Origin: Phytoseiulus persimilis
Taxonomy: Eukaryota > Arthropoda > Arachnida > Mesostigmata > Phytoseiidae
Assembly: GCA_037576195.1 (NCBI GenBank)
Contig: CM075102.1
Location: 12,582,745 to 12,646,744, forward strand
Direction: 5' to 3'
Length of the DNA stretch: 64,000 bases
Position numbers and translations under genes: made by a program. Positions 1-12,463 of the stretch are shown in pieces (position 1 is the stretch's first letter; the number at the start of each line of letters is the position of its first letter). The notes under the pieces are model-generated. The model was not told the origin of the DNA. It made no database searches and was given only the letters and a program-made list of their open reading frames with translations.

Positions 1-1282
1 CGATAATTTCTATCGCTGTCTGATCTCACACGGACAGTCATCGAACTGCGCTTGGGTTCCCAGTTTCCAACTAGCTCATTATCTGAACTGGGGCTCGTGA
101 TTTGACGACGCCGAGAAACAACGAGGGCATCAAAGAACTCATATCCAAGTAGGTCTTTGTGGGGTATCGTCATCGTTAATTTGACTCGAGGAAGTTCCTC
201 ATCAGAATATGTTGAGTGAATTCCTGGAACTCTGAAACTGATGTCGACCACGCCTTCAATCACGAACTTGCGCTTACAGCCCCGCCGAACGATCAGATCG
301 ATCTCAGTGTTTTCCTACAGCATTGCGCCGGCAACGTAGAGAGATGTTTGACTATAATGATTCGCTCGCTTCGGAGCGAGACACTCCCATGCAAAAAAAA
401 AAAAACGTGGTCCCGACGCTCTGGCCTCTTTTCCTCCATGCTTACCTGAGACTGAGCAGAGAGTTCGGTTTGGCGTTTTTCCACACTCGAATCGTCACCC
501 CACGATTGGCAAACCCGAGAATCGTCCAGCGCAGAACAGGTATTGGAACAGGAGCTGATTGCAGCGATTGTCATAATTCTCCAAGGACTTCCCCCATTGA
601 ACGCATAATACACGCGCGTGTTAGTGTACAACGATGTTTAATTCCTCTTTGGATCGTTTCCATGAGACATGAGAAACCCATCCCTGTTTCATAGGAATGA
701 GCATTCGACGAGCGGAAATAGCTAGCAAACAGCAGAGGCCGTCCGATGCTCGGGAGATCATGGAACACGATCATCTACGAACTCTCGAGCATGTAACATC
801 GACAGCATCTGTGAAACAGTGGGTTCCGAACCCTCTCTGGCATTGGTTCGACTCCGGGGAGGAGTCTACACAACTTCTCACTCCGTGCCTCATTTGGGGA
901 GCTTTCGTGTATCGCCGACGGTGCTTTTCTGGCTAACCTTGAGTCAGCCCAGAGAGCCAACATTCAGTTAGTTTTTTTTTTGTTCTCTAGCTCGAGAACG
1001 CTCCGTGGACGAGCTTTCGAGCCGACAGAAGGACTTTGAATAAACACCCAGCTAGAAACTGTCGGCTCTCCCCTCGGTTAGAGGAGCGAAAAATAGTCGA
1101 GTTTCTTCTGGCTCGATTCTCAGACAGTTTCGAATCAAATGATCCCCGGAATTGCTCGAAAATCTCAGACAACATCGATGAATATTCGCTGAGCCCAGTA
1201 ATGAATGTGAAGAGCAGATGGATTAATGATCAAAAACCGAGGAGTCGACAGAACGCAAATCGCGAGATCAGACCCGCTCGTC

Positions 1283-1342
1283 ATTCATTCGTCCATCAGT
1301 TCTCTCACTCACTCGTTCACTCACTCATTCGCTCAGACAGTT
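1283..1342. repeat. Degenerate 4-bp periodic tract (TCAT/TCGT/TCAC/TCAG)
   Basis: The sequence runs with a 4-base period in which TC is fixed and the other two bases vary (TCAT, TCGT, TCTC, TCAC, TCGC, TCAG). It belongs to the same class as the many other tetranucleotide tracts in the window. Confidence 0.6.
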
Positions 1343-1892
1343 AGTAGCACTCAATTTTGATTACATCGACCGTTCGTCGTGGCCGAAACCCGTCCGTCCG
1401 CCTGACTGCTAGCTTCCCGACCAACCAACGCGGCTTGGTTACATCGATGTCCAACTAGTATTTAGAGAGGTCAGCTCCCCTCGAATCCAAAAAGGTCCAC
1501 CTAGCCCGAACGTGATCTGTGTCCCTGCGGCGAGTTCTTGAGGTGCGTCTCGCCGTGTGTCCCAGCATAATTCCAAAAGTCTTGGAGAACGAAACCGTCC
1601 GGAGACTTGTGAGTTGTGATTCATGAAATGAACTCCAGATGAACCGGCGACGGGCGTTAACTCACGGTTGAGTCCGCTCACAGAACAGTGTTCCGTGCCG
1701 GGACCGCTTGTAGCTCTCGTGAATGCAATTATTGCCGATGCCATGGTGACCACGCTGGAAAAAATAGTCGATATTATCTTCCCTGGCTTATTGACGAACT
1801 CTCCGCACTTATTACAGCAAATGAACGAGCGGACGAATAAATTCAGACCGACGGACTGCTTATTGCCGAATCGACTTGTCATAGATATTGAT

Positions 1893-1915
1893 CTGTCAGA
1901 AACGGGAATCAATCA
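1893..1915. promoter_or_regulatory. Possible Hth plus Hox/Exd composite site
   Basis: CTGTCA, the binding core of Homothorax/Meis-class TALE proteins, lies at 1893-1898. It is followed at 1908-1915 by ATCAATCA, the reverse complement of TGATTGAT, a preferred Hox1/Exd bipartite site. Known labial-class enhancers pair these two sites at short distance. The pair is about 14.6 kb upstream of the labial ATG. Single sites like these occur by chance in 64 kb, so this is a weak call. Confidence 0.2.
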
Positions 1916-2377
1916 AAATTAACGCGTTCTGCCCGTTCGCGATTCCCGGTTTGTTTCGGATCGATGTCAAGACGACGCTCGGCTTCGACTGAAACTCCCT
2001 CCATCGAGAAATTCGTTGAGCCGAAACGAGTCCGGAGTTGAAATTTTCAAAAGTTTCTCCCGCGTCTCGTCACAAGTTGATTCATTTGCCGGCGGGAGAA
2101 ATGTATGATCGCCCGTTCCTCTGAGCTCGACGTAGTTTCTTGACGGAGACGAATGGTCGGCCTTTCCGCCATTCTCGTAAATTACTTTATTCCTCTGGGA
2201 AGAATTTCAAGCAAAAACTACAAGCGGAAAACTTTTCTGAGACGGCCGGAGTTACACGCCCGCTCGTTCTTCGCCGAGGCAGCCGGTCCCGCCAAGGCTT
2301 ACGACAAAGATGCGCATTAGGGATCACCCCGTCAGTTCCGCAAAACGCCGTCCTGAATCGACCAAATTATGCTCCGC

Positions 2378-2385
2378 TATATAAG
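2378..2385 (+). promoter_or_regulatory. Isolated TATA-box-like sequence
   Basis: TATATAAG at this position is a good match to a metazoan TATA box, which would place a start site near 2408-2412 on the + strand. No recognisable gene follows, and no initiator or downstream element could be assigned, so it may be chance. Confidence 0.15.
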
Positions 2386-5300
2386 CGACCTGGGGCGAGA
2401 ATTGTGTTCGGATCTCGAAGCACGGATCGAATCCGACGACACGTTCTAATATCGAGCAGACGATCCCGCCGGGTATTTTGTTCGAGTTCGACATGTCGCT
2501 CGATTGCAGGTAGGGAAACGGGCCGAAGAATGGTTCCGTGGGTAAGAGAGCAAGAAACCAGCCTGGCAGGTTTCGGAGCGCAAAAACGAGCCCGCGCGGC
2601 AAGCTCGTTGTGTACAGAGAACATCTGAGAATGCAGTCATTCGTTGCCGAAGTCGGCCGCCGCAGAAGAAAGAATGAAGAGGACGAAGCATAAAAGAGAA
2701 ATAGGCATAGTCTAGAAATCACACTAGGAACTAAGTGATCAATCAGGGCTTCATCTGGCGACCGACGTCTCAATCGATGCCTTGCTACACGAACTTGGCT
2801 GAACGGAGAGTCTTCGAGAAGAATGGCGAACGCGGCACGCAGAGAGCGCTAGGTACTCCGTCTTCGGATGACAACACGCTATATTCACTGAGGGGACAGG
2901 GGGCGCAGGGCAGCCTGCTTGCCGACCGGCCTGCCTGCGCGCCTGCCCTGCTCAGCTCAGCTCGAGTCGCAGGAAGGCAGACAGGCAGGAAAGCGAGCGC
3001 CGAACAGGCGGGATCCACACGGCCCCAGGTCCCCTTCGCTCGGCACCGAGCCCGGAGCCCCCCCTCCGCCCGTGCCTACGGGTGGGGCTGCACTTCGCAT
3101 TTTCTCGCCCTATCACCTTGTTCTTGCTCTTTTTTCGCTCGTGCCTTGATTCCTCTCGTGGGGATGGCCCCAAACTAGACTTTTGAAAGCTATTTACGGA
3201 AACCCTCATCGACGCTTGAGATGCAAAACCGTCGGGAAGCCTCTTCTTACTCTAAAATGAAATTTGCCTGAGGGGAACGTCCCCCGAATCACCTAGCGAT
3301 TTGAGGATGAGGCTGCGTCCGGATTCGACGAAACCGATGCCCGGAGGGAAGTTTCGTCGAAGCTTCCATTTCGGTTCGGGCTCTAATTTTTCGCATCTAA
3401 TTCGTTGCTCTGAACCAGATCGTCCTTGCTGGATGATTCTCACCGCGAGAAATTCCGCCGAGGGTGATGATGCGGGACGTGTCTCAGGGGTCAAAGGTTT
3501 TTAAGAAGTTCAAGTTCCTCCCGTGAAGATGATGACAAAGACCCCGTCGCGGTTTGCTCCAGAGTTGCTGCTCCTGGCGCTGTTCTCACACCGTTATCGA
3601 AGGCATAAGAGTTCAACAACGGTGTTCAGCCGGAGTGTGCGTCGCTCGCTGCTGTAGACGATGTTGTTTCCCAATTAGTGGAACTTCTGTCCGAAACAGG
3701 AACGCCAGCGCTGACTCGGAATGTTTTTGTCCGTTCGGATGCAACGCTGGTCGCTTGGCAAGCAGCGACACGAGGTGATCAAGATGTGACTTCTACTTTT
3801 TCTAAGGCTTTTTCTCCTTCTCGATGATTATGAATTCACTCTGCTCTGATGCGTCTAATTGAAATGCAACTCCTACTCGTTGGCTGCTCGGTCGACATGA
3901 TTTCCCGACCGACCGAGCGGCCGCTACCTGGCTGTGCTACGTTATGCTCGCGTAGAACAATGAACCAGCGGCTCAAAGCGACGGCGACTCAGGTTTCGAA
4001 GACCACAGAGAACAAAGCTTTGAGGGCGGAGAGAAAGCGCTGTCACCGGTTTCTGTCCATGTGTCCGTCAGTTCGTCAAGTGGCCAGTCCGCCCGTCCTA
4101 GCGTTCGTCACTCAAAGCCATGAATAATGAACCCGCCAACATCATCTCTGAGCTCTGGATTAGCACTGGCATGCAGTCCGCGTTCTTTCGCAACGATGCT
4201 CGCTGCCGCCCCTGCTGTTGTGTCGATGTTTTCGCCGCTGCGGTCAGCGTAGCAATTGAAATGAAGCCGACTTCTGTCCCTGCAACCTCGGCCTGATAAC
4301 AAAACCGTTGAGTCATGCAGGCTCATGGATAATCGGCTTGAACAGAACGCAGGATCCGACCTTTAGCTCTGGACCGGCTCTACACTATCTTCGGGCGATT
4401 CATTCGAATCGAGGTCTCCCGCAACGTGATGTTTTCGAAGCTGCGAAAACTTGTCTCGTCGGATTCGGGACTTCGGCGAAGCTGCCGAGTCGGTCTCCAT
4501 GGAGTCGACTCACGACTCGGGTAACTTATCGAGTTCGGACAAGAGCCCGCGGGCTTCCGTGGCGAAATTCACTCGGTCTCTTGACGATCTCCGGAATTCC
4601 TCCGACATTATGGCTGATTTCGGCCGGCTATAATGAGAAGCGTCCAGCGTGGCGCTGTCAAATGTTCTACGCCCATCATACTTGGCTACGCAGTGCTGCT
4701 TGCCGTGTCTCGGTTCGAGGGCAGACCGATACCGAAGATGGAGGCAGTGTTTCTACTTCGATGGTGGTGGTTCGGTAGAACTTGTTCGGGAATCTGGAGA
4801 CGGCGAGGTCGCCTTCTGGGGCACGCAGCTAGCAGCCGATGACGAATCGACAAATAATGGTCGCTTGCCGACGTAACAATCTTCCTCGTATAGATGTTTC
4901 GATCCTGGCCTGAGTAATCGGTCGACGCCGACCTGGTGGCGGATTCTGCAGCGTCGGCTCGGCCAGGGCCGCCGCCGCCATCTTCCCAAGTCGGGCACAA
5001 ACACGCGGGTCTCTAATTTTTCTCGGCGCGTTGCGGAAAACATGCGACCGACAAGAACAAAGAACAGCGTTTTGTATTAACATTGGAGCCGATTGTTTGC
5101 AGCGTGCTTGTAGAACTACGATAGCCATCTTCCCCGGTATGAATCCGGCCAGTACGCTCCGTCGAACGTTCCGTGGATGCATGGAAACGCGGCACGGTCA
5201 CGACATGGCACCGCCACCTCACGAAACGCCGGAGAGAGTGAAAAACTTCAACGTTCGCTGTTATTCAAGCCGTTCCCACTCCCTACACTTCCCGACGACT

Positions 5301-8300
5301 CCAGAAAAGGCGTATGTTGGCGAACATTTTGAACATTAAGCTACGAATCACTCATCTGATGCGAGGGTTTCCAAGTAACGCAACGTATGGAGAGTATGGA
5401 GTGAATTTTGAGCTAAAGAACGCTCTCAGGGAGCGATTGCAACGAGGCGAGTGGAGATGGCTTAAATTTGCGTGCTTCGGAGTGAAGTGCGTGCAGTTCT
5501 ATTTAGTTCAATCAAGTCCATTAGCAGGATTAGTCAATTAGCTCATAGTAAGTCCATCTCGATAGGTCAGTCGTGAAATTTGATGAGGGTCGTGCGGCTC
5601 AAGACGGATTAAGCGGCGTCCGAGATCGGACTAGATCGGTCGATTTCATCCAACTCGAAAACATCAGGACTATTGCCATGTCGAGTTCGAGCGAGTCATA
5701 CGTCTCGTTCCGAGGACACAGAGCTCCAGAAAGGGTTTCACATGTCGACGAAGACTTCTGAAGAAAGTGTCCGTCCGGTCAGTCGGTTGTAATGTGGCGT
5801 GAAGATTGATCCGTGAAGAACGAATGCAAAATATTTTTAGCTCATTCAGACGGCGATTTTCTGGTGAAAATCAGCAGGACTCATTTTGATGAAGCGTTCT
5901 GAGCGATCCGTTTAGATAGAACGGCCAGAAGAGTCTGTTTACTTACTAGCTGAACTTTCTCCCTGCTAGCACAGGTTGACTTCAAGCTTCCTAGCTGCCT
6001 GACAGCCATTCTGTCACTCGTTCTCACGACCCAAACGCTCGCTTGATTCCCACAAACGTTCTCGCGAATGAACTCCGGAGCCGAAAATCAAGTCACAGTT
6101 GAAGGTCCACATCCTAAAATTAGATTGAAAGTCAACTTTTCTTTCAACTTTGGCATTCCGCTCCATGCAGTCGAATTTTTGGTCATGATTCTAAAGAAAT
6201 GATTCCCCGAGGATGGAGTCCTTGCGACCTGGGAGTCGAAACCATCTGAACGAACAAGAACATTTCGAGAAAGACCCCAAGTTGCTCTCATCGACTCGGA
6301 TCCTGGTTTTTCTCTGTGATCCTACGAAGGAGGTTCGTTCGGAATGCTTATCCATCTTCTGTACATTCAGATCGTGGGATATCCTCCGAAAGCTTCCCAT
6401 CTATGATTTTTGAACTTCTGCATGCCGCCTCCACCCCATCGCCCATGCAGCTGGAACCGTCCAGCACTGATCTTTCCTGATTGGACCGGTATCAATAATC
6501 TTGCTAGAGCCTCGGATCCCCGCGATACCGAGACAAACGCTCTCCGAATACAAGCGCTTACTTCATCTCGTAGGAATTGCGTACGCCATGACTATAAACA
6601 GCTCTCCCGCCTGCTCGGCTCCCCGAACCCTCAGATATGGACGCTCGACACAGCCGACGCTCCGTGGAGGATTGAGCTGCGCCTTCTCATCGAATCTTGT
6701 CAAATGTCTGCGGCGCCTGAAAATCTTTTCAGCATTCGCTGCTCACTTTGGCAATCCTCAATTCAGTGCTCGACTTTCTTTGTGTACGCTCCCAGCTCAA
6801 CGTGTACCCCGACGGCTAACGACATACCCGCGAATGCGTGACAGGAGAGACAGCAACAGACCTCCTAGCACCTGTCCCAACGCGAATTCGCCTCGACGAA
6901 GCTCCACTGCTTTCAGTGGCTGCTAATTAAGCTATTAAGTTTTGAAAAGTTGCTGCGTTTTAATTTTTCTTCTCGTACACCCCTGCATCATATTCACTGG
7001 TCGCCATCGTATGTCATAAACATATTATTTATTGCTCTGCTCCCAGTCGGAAGTCAACCAAGCCTAAAGTCGGTAGGACTGGCGTCGCATTCAACGCCGG
7101 CCGTTCCGGCAGCAGGACACGGTCAGGCGTCGGGGGAACATTCTCAAATATGCCGAGAAAACGGAAAAAAGCTGGATAACTGTGGCACCTATCGGCCCTG
7201 AGAACTCTCTTTCTTCGAAGAGGATTCGACGGATAGCGAGCCAGTGGTTCATTTCAGTGTTTGCACTCAGCTGCACGATGAACGTTGGATTCTGCATGTG
7301 ATCCGGTTCTTGCGTCGGGACGTCGGTGAGTCCCTGGGGCTCTCGACAGCATCCCCATCGTCATGACTTCCACAGCATCGTCGCACGCTTCGGCGAAACA
7401 ATGATGATTTCGTTTCGAGAGGTGCGGCTGGTTCATCTCTGGAGAGCTTCGCAGAGGGCCCTACTCGGAGTCTGGTTTGTTTTCGCGTCCGTTCTTCAAG
7501 GAACTAACAGAACCGTGTGAAAGCAGCGGAGAAGTTCCGAAATCGTGACTTCTCTCTACCGAGACTTCTCCGATCGATGATCATGATCCTGCGCCGAGCA
7601 GAAATCGATGCTGAAGCGCGAACTGAAACAGAATTCATCATGAGCGGTCCCAATTATGTTTTGCCGTATCAATAATCGTTGGTCGAACCATGCGATCCAA
7701 GGGCACCGAATCCGCAGCCCATTCCGACCGAAAGAGTTCGAAATGGATTCCCGCTTCTCGGGACGGTATCAGACCGCTGGTGGGAGCGGCCCAGGCTAAT
7801 CTGATCGATTTTGCGCTGAAAATCGCAATTTTTAGGGAACGCTCATCACAGGGAACGCAGGGACAGCTCCGAACAGCTGACAGAGAGCTATGAATGGGGC
7901 AGCGCGGCGGAGCTTTTTAAATCAGAGAACTGACAGAATAAATCTCATCAGCATTCGAAGTTTCAGCGACATGAGGGACATGCGCTAACAAAATGTGTTC
8001 GCGTTCAGCTTACGCTAATGCCCGCGAAGAACGTGGGTGCGCCACTTCTAGTTCCGGCGTATCAGTGGATTTATGGTCCGAATAACCCTCACGTCGGCTA
8101 CGTGCGAGGCGGCGCGTGCATCCGGCTAGTTTGCACGGCGGTCCTCCGCGTCTCCTTTGCAAGATTTTTTGTTCGTCACATATCCCTCGACAGGAGGAAC
8201 TCTCAACCGAGGTCCGAAGGCGCCCGAATACCGCGTCCTCTCCGACTGCAGAACACCGATGCGGAGGTCACCGAGTTTTGAGGCGACCTCCAAGCGACGT

Positions 8301-8396
8301 CTGCTCGTCCGTTCGCAAATTGGTCGCTTCACACCCATGAAGACTTCTAATTATCTGCGCGCTGCTTCAACGAGTCCGTGCATCTCAAGTGTATCA

Positions 8397-9266
8397 TTAA
8401 ATCATCTGCGTGTCGAGCACGGCCCTGCCCTGCCCTGCACGCAAGTTACCGGGCTGAAAGTCTATTTTTTGTTTCTCTTCATCACGCTCGGTTCCTCCTT
8501 GCGGAACAAGGATCGAGACGCCAAGCGCGGGGTCGATTGGAACTCGATTCAGAGCGAATCCAATGTGATGAATCCGATCGTTGCTCGGTCGTGTTCCGGG
8601 TCTATGAATGAGCTCCGACGGATCGCCCTGGGACCGATGGAACCCGGACAGAATCCCTGAACTTGTGGACATGGGCAGCTGCCGTAGCATCCGGAACGCA
8701 AGATTGCACGTTGATTCGTTGTACGACGTACATACCAATCGAAACGCGGTGAAGGCGGATAAACCTCGAGACCCTTGGATCCGCTCGACCGTGATTTGAA
8801 TACCAAGACGGATAGAGAAAAATATTGCTAACAGTTGATGAACGATGGTTCTTTCTTCAAGAGGCAACTGGCACCCTGGGTTCTTTTTGTGCTCTTTCAG
8901 TAGCTTTTTCTCCTTCAATGTTTGGGAATCCTCCAAGATGGGGCGCTCTGCGGTGGCATTGTTGCGATGACGCGCGCCGTTCCGTTCGGCTCCAGATCTT
9001 CTTGGTGCATCATTAAATTGACAAAAGCAAAGACCATTAATTTTCCTACTGCTGTTGTGAATCCGGCCGCCGTGGAACGCTGTTACAACTTTATTTATCA
9101 TCGGACGGACTTCGCTGATGAAGACGCCACCAGCGGAAGAGGCAACGACAACGACGACTCCATAAGCCACGAAATAACTGACTGTAGGAATCGCGGGACA
9201 CGATTCCGGCTCGGCATCGGAGCAGAAGGATCGAAGCAAAATAGGAAACCCGGTTCGAAGGAGCAT
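8397..9266 (-). CDS. Candidate ORF with membrane-anchor-like N-terminus, unrecognised
   Basis: An open frame of 289 codons starts at ATG 9264-9266, with G at -3. I do not recognise the product. Residues 1-15 are hydrophobic with two Arg (MLLRTGFPILLRSF), followed by a short polar stretch and then a Val/Ala/Gly-rich hydrophobic run of about 20 residues (YFVAYGVVVVVASSAGGVFI). This resembles the leader and single membrane span of a small mitochondrial or secretory-pathway membrane protein. Codons over the first 60 or so residues are mostly C- or T-ending and look coding. The remainder, rich in Arg, Asn and His, looks less like protein. The likely reading is one real first exon followed by intron, with possible GT donors in the first 250 bases, or else a chance ORF in a stop-poor stretch. 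No neighbouring exon could be assigned. Confidence 0.22.
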   Translation of the reverse strand: MLLRTGFPILLRSFCSDAEPESCPAIPTVSYFVAYGVVVVVASSAGGVFISEVRPMINKVVTAFHGGRIHNSSRKINGLCFCQFNDAPRRSGAERNGARHRNNATAERPILEDSQTLKEKKLLKEHKKNPGCQLPLEERTIVHQLLAIFFSIRLGIQITVERIQGSRGLSAFTAFRLVCTSYNESTCNLAFRMLRQLPMSTSSGILSGFHRSQGDPSELIHRPGTRPSNDRIHHIGFALNRVPIDPALGVSILVPQGGTERDEEKQKIDFQPGNLRAGQGRAVLDTQMI

Positions 9267-9287
9267 GACCGCTCTTCGCTCGAGCAC

Positions 9288-12200
9288 GAATCCTCCTCGG
9301 ATACGCGGAGTTCCGAGCTCATCACGGGGAGCCTGACTTCCCGTTCAAGAGCAGGACTATGCACGTATGCATGGAGTAGGCTTGCATGAGCTGTGAGCCT
9401 CTGGGTTTCCCGCGTCAACGTTGAATGGCGAGAGCTTGCCAAAAGCTGATTCAGAAGCGGGAGCTCGAGAACATCTGGGTACACATAAAAGCCGCGCGTT
9501 AGCACGGGCGGCGGCTGATCGAGCAATCATGTGAGAGACACTCCAGAGAGGCTTTCGTGAGCGTGACGCCCGATGTGGCAGACGTGATAACAAATAGCGT
9601 AAAAGGCGACGCGTTCACCTGTTTTGTGTTCGCTCGGTTATTCTTCGTCGTCTAACTGAGCTGTCAGGAGACCGTTTTCGGAATAGGATCAAGTAAATCA
9701 CCGTATGGAGAGTCCTCTGAGCAAAATGAGTCTCATATCAGACACGAACACGCTTGCGGTAGTCTCATCAGACCTGCACCAGCGATTCTGGACCGAAATT
9801 CATCTTCTGTTCTTCGCAGTCTGAGCCTGTCTTCCAGCTGGCATGACGACCTGCCGCCCGACAGGCCAAATGAAGTAGCTGATGCGCACGACGCCGCCGA
9901 GGTACATCGTGGCCTTCATTCTACCGACTTCAGTCACGCGGAACCATTACGTAGGCCAGACTTGGTTCGGACTCCCGACAGCGAGAGCTTTCCAGAACAT
10001 TTTTTCGCGAGTTTTCATGCTGCTACCTCTACGAGAAGACTTCCATGAATCGCGACGCGCATACAGAGCGTGAGACATCCCCTCAGGTTCCTTGAGATCA
10101 TAAAGGCAACTCAAGGCTAGGAGAAGGGGTCTGCAAGTACGTCGCCCGTCAAGCGTCCCGTCAGTGGCTGTGGTAAGATGCGTGAATGTGTCCGTGTGGT
10201 CCAGACCACGCTGAACACCGGGGCCATTTCGCCCCGGCTTCTTTAGGTTCAAGCAAAGGGAAAGAGCTTATTGACCGGTCGATTCTACAGATGTCACGAC
10301 ATCAACCTCCATTGAGACAGTAGTGCTGTGAAGTCTTGCCGCATCGATGCTCCTACAAACACGAAACAACGGTTAGCCACCCCATTCCAACGAGCGAGAA
10401 AATTAATGGATTGGCTCCATCTTGGTCTTGTCGCCGTTGTCCACCAGTGGCTTCAGCGTCTCGCCACTCAAATTTCGTCTTCTGAGCCTCGGGGATGGTA
10501 TTACGTCCGGTGTTGAAAACTAGCTAATCGCATTCAGCGACGCTATTCATGTTCACATTTTGTTGTTCTTTTTTCTTATTAAGAGCGTGGCTCGAAGTGC
10601 TTCATTATCTTTCACTGAACGTCTCATCTCTGTTCTCCCTCCGTGATCTTGGTCTGACTCGACATCCCTGTTATCTTTGCCGGAGAGGAAAGAAAGTCTC
10701 GTAGAAAAATGAAAAATGGTCAGACGTGCCCCTTTTAACAGCACGACTCACACGAGCTTCCACCAACACTAAGCGGATTCGCACAGCCGCAGTCGCGGCG
10801 GAGGATACCCGGGAAATGAATTGAAAACAAAGCGGATTCATGAGAGTCTCCAAACAACCATTCACTCATAATTTACCCTCGGGCACCGTCGTAATTGTGA
10901 TGTTTCAATTTGGTCAATCCATCTGCATTTAATTACGAGTTTCGCCGCTTCTTCATTTGCCCGTGGAAATTCTGTTGGGATTGACCGTGAAAGATGGGAA
11001 CCAGAGGTGTTCTCTTGAAGTGTTTACTCAGGAAAACACGAAGGTGGTTATCTGATCTGTCCAAGTCCTCGAGATTCGAATCAAACGTCCAACACAGCCA
11101 CCGGGCTAGGACAGCACGTGAAGAGCGAGTGGCATGGATCGTCAGCACGGGGAAAAAACCACGGACAGCTGAGTGAGGTTGCTTATTTATTCATACTCGG
11201 TGCCAACTGAGCACTACCGTCCCCATCGCCGCATCAACACCATCGCCACCAACAGGACTAGATTACGAGAGCGAAGCAGGGCAAGCCCTTCGGCGAGCCC
11301 TCCATCAAACACGCCCGCTGTCTACTCCTCTGCTTGCCAGACGGCTTACCTCCCTTACCCCATCTATCCATCCCTTGCCTTCCCGTGGAGCTAATTTGCT
11401 ATTGATAGCAAACCCCTTCGTGGAGCTAACAAGGCGCGCCTCATGAACAGCCCATTCTTCTACTCCCAGTCTCAGCCCGGAGGGTTCAAACCCTCTTCAA
11501 TCGCTGGATTTGGTTTTTGTGCGCTCGGTGAGGCAATAAACAACTCGCTTAACGGAGCGAATTACAGTACCGCTCCTTTATCGAGTTGAGCATGACGGAA
11601 ACAGGCCGGAAACGCCGGGTTCCGAGTCACCTTTCTGGGACACCCTGTAGCTCTGGGAAATGCGGAAGCCCGCCCCGCTCGAGAAAAAAAAACATGCCCG
11701 ATCAGCCGACCGTCATGCCAAGCTTCGAAACTCGCAGTTCTGGACATCATCAGCTGCACCTTACCGCTGCTGGTGTTGGTCCTTCACCGGTCTGTCCTCA
11801 CCTTGCTTGCGTTAGCGGTCCGTTCATCTCCATCGCTCATTCTCAAAATACAAATCGTCCTCCATCCATCCAATGCCTGTTCCGTCGGTTTGTCCATTGA
11901 ACAGCAGCCACTCATCATGCCGGAGCCGCTCGAAGATTGAATGCTTAAGGTCCGCTTTCCCGGCTTCGAGAAGAACGACAACAATGCCGCAACTCGATGT
12001 TTCGGAAAGCTCTTGCCCGTCGATCGGCCGAACGACATTCGATCCAGCGGAGCCGTTCTCGAGTATTATCTCAGATTTCTCCTAAACTTGCCCATCAGCG
12101 GATGGGCAGGATCATCTCGTTTTCAACGCAAACTCCTGAACGAGCAGCTCCTTCAGCGACGCGCGATGAAATAGCAGACTCGTCGAGCTCTCGCAGAAAA

Positions 12201-12341
12201 ACAGCCGCATCGTGCCCAAATTAAGAATCTAGTTCGACTCGATCGGAACGATGCCCAGCATCTCCTCCTAGGAAGCTCCAGGATATTTAATGCACCGAGT
12301 CCTGGTTCAGTACGTTTCTGAATCTGGACATTGCTACAGTT
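9288..12341. other. Intergenic DNA, no gene recognised
   Basis: No conserved coding segment, RNA gene or mobile element was seen. Open frames here are short and overlap on both strands. The composition is like the rest of the upstream flank, with frequent CGA/TCG. Confidence 0.5.
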
Positions 12342-12463
12342 TGATAGATGATTACGTGAGATGATAGACTATCATTCGGAAGCATTGAGTGATAGATCGC
12401 GATGATCCCGACTGATGGATGGTCACAGCGATTGATGGATTGGTATCCACATTGATGAGTGAT
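12342..12463 (+). promoter_or_regulatory. Cluster of Hox/Exd bipartite sites, candidate labial autoregulatory enhancer
   Basis: Nine TGAT half sites lie on the + strand, at 12342, 12349, 12362, 12390, 12403, 12413, 12433, 12453 and 12460. Four complete the Hox/Exd consensus TGATNNAT: TGATAGAT at 12342 and 12390, TGATGGATGG at 12413-12422 and TGATGGATTG at 12433-12442. The last two match the cores of the mouse Hoxb1 repeat 3 and Drosophila lab autoregulatory elements respectively. The half sites at 12403, 12413, 12433 and 12453 are 10 or 20 bp apart, so they share one face of the helix. A 13-bp palindrome (TGATAG-A-CTATCA) spans 12362-12374, and a reverse-strand TGATAGAT lies at 12630-12637. 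No close Hth site was found. The cluster is about 4.1 kb upstream of the labial ATG. Autoregulation is inferred from site identity and position. Confidence 0.5.

Larger units (their letters stand above)
1..8396. other. Upstream intergenic DNA, no gene recognised
   Basis: No open frame in this stretch shows a recognisable domain, plausible splice structure or convincing start context. It holds scattered simple-sequence runs, including a poly-A of about 12 at 393 and a T-run near 970. It also holds a 4-base periodic TCAT/TCAC/TCGT tract near 1283-1342, a G+C-rich CTGC/GGCA tract near 2900-3000, an isolated TATATAAG at 2378-2385, and a CTGTCA plus ATCAATCA pair at 1893-1915. Exons of an unrecognised gene cannot be excluded by reading alone. 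Confidence 0.5.

Noticed and set aside
1668-1922. 84-codon + strand frame with an amphipathic text
   Set aside because: An antisense frame of 157 codons is equally open, and neither shows a recognisable family.
11460-11500. GGGTTCAAACCC resembling a tRNA T-loop
   Set aside because: The arm pairs only as a simple palindrome with a 6-base loop. The conserved tRNA spacing fails and no cloverleaf can be built.
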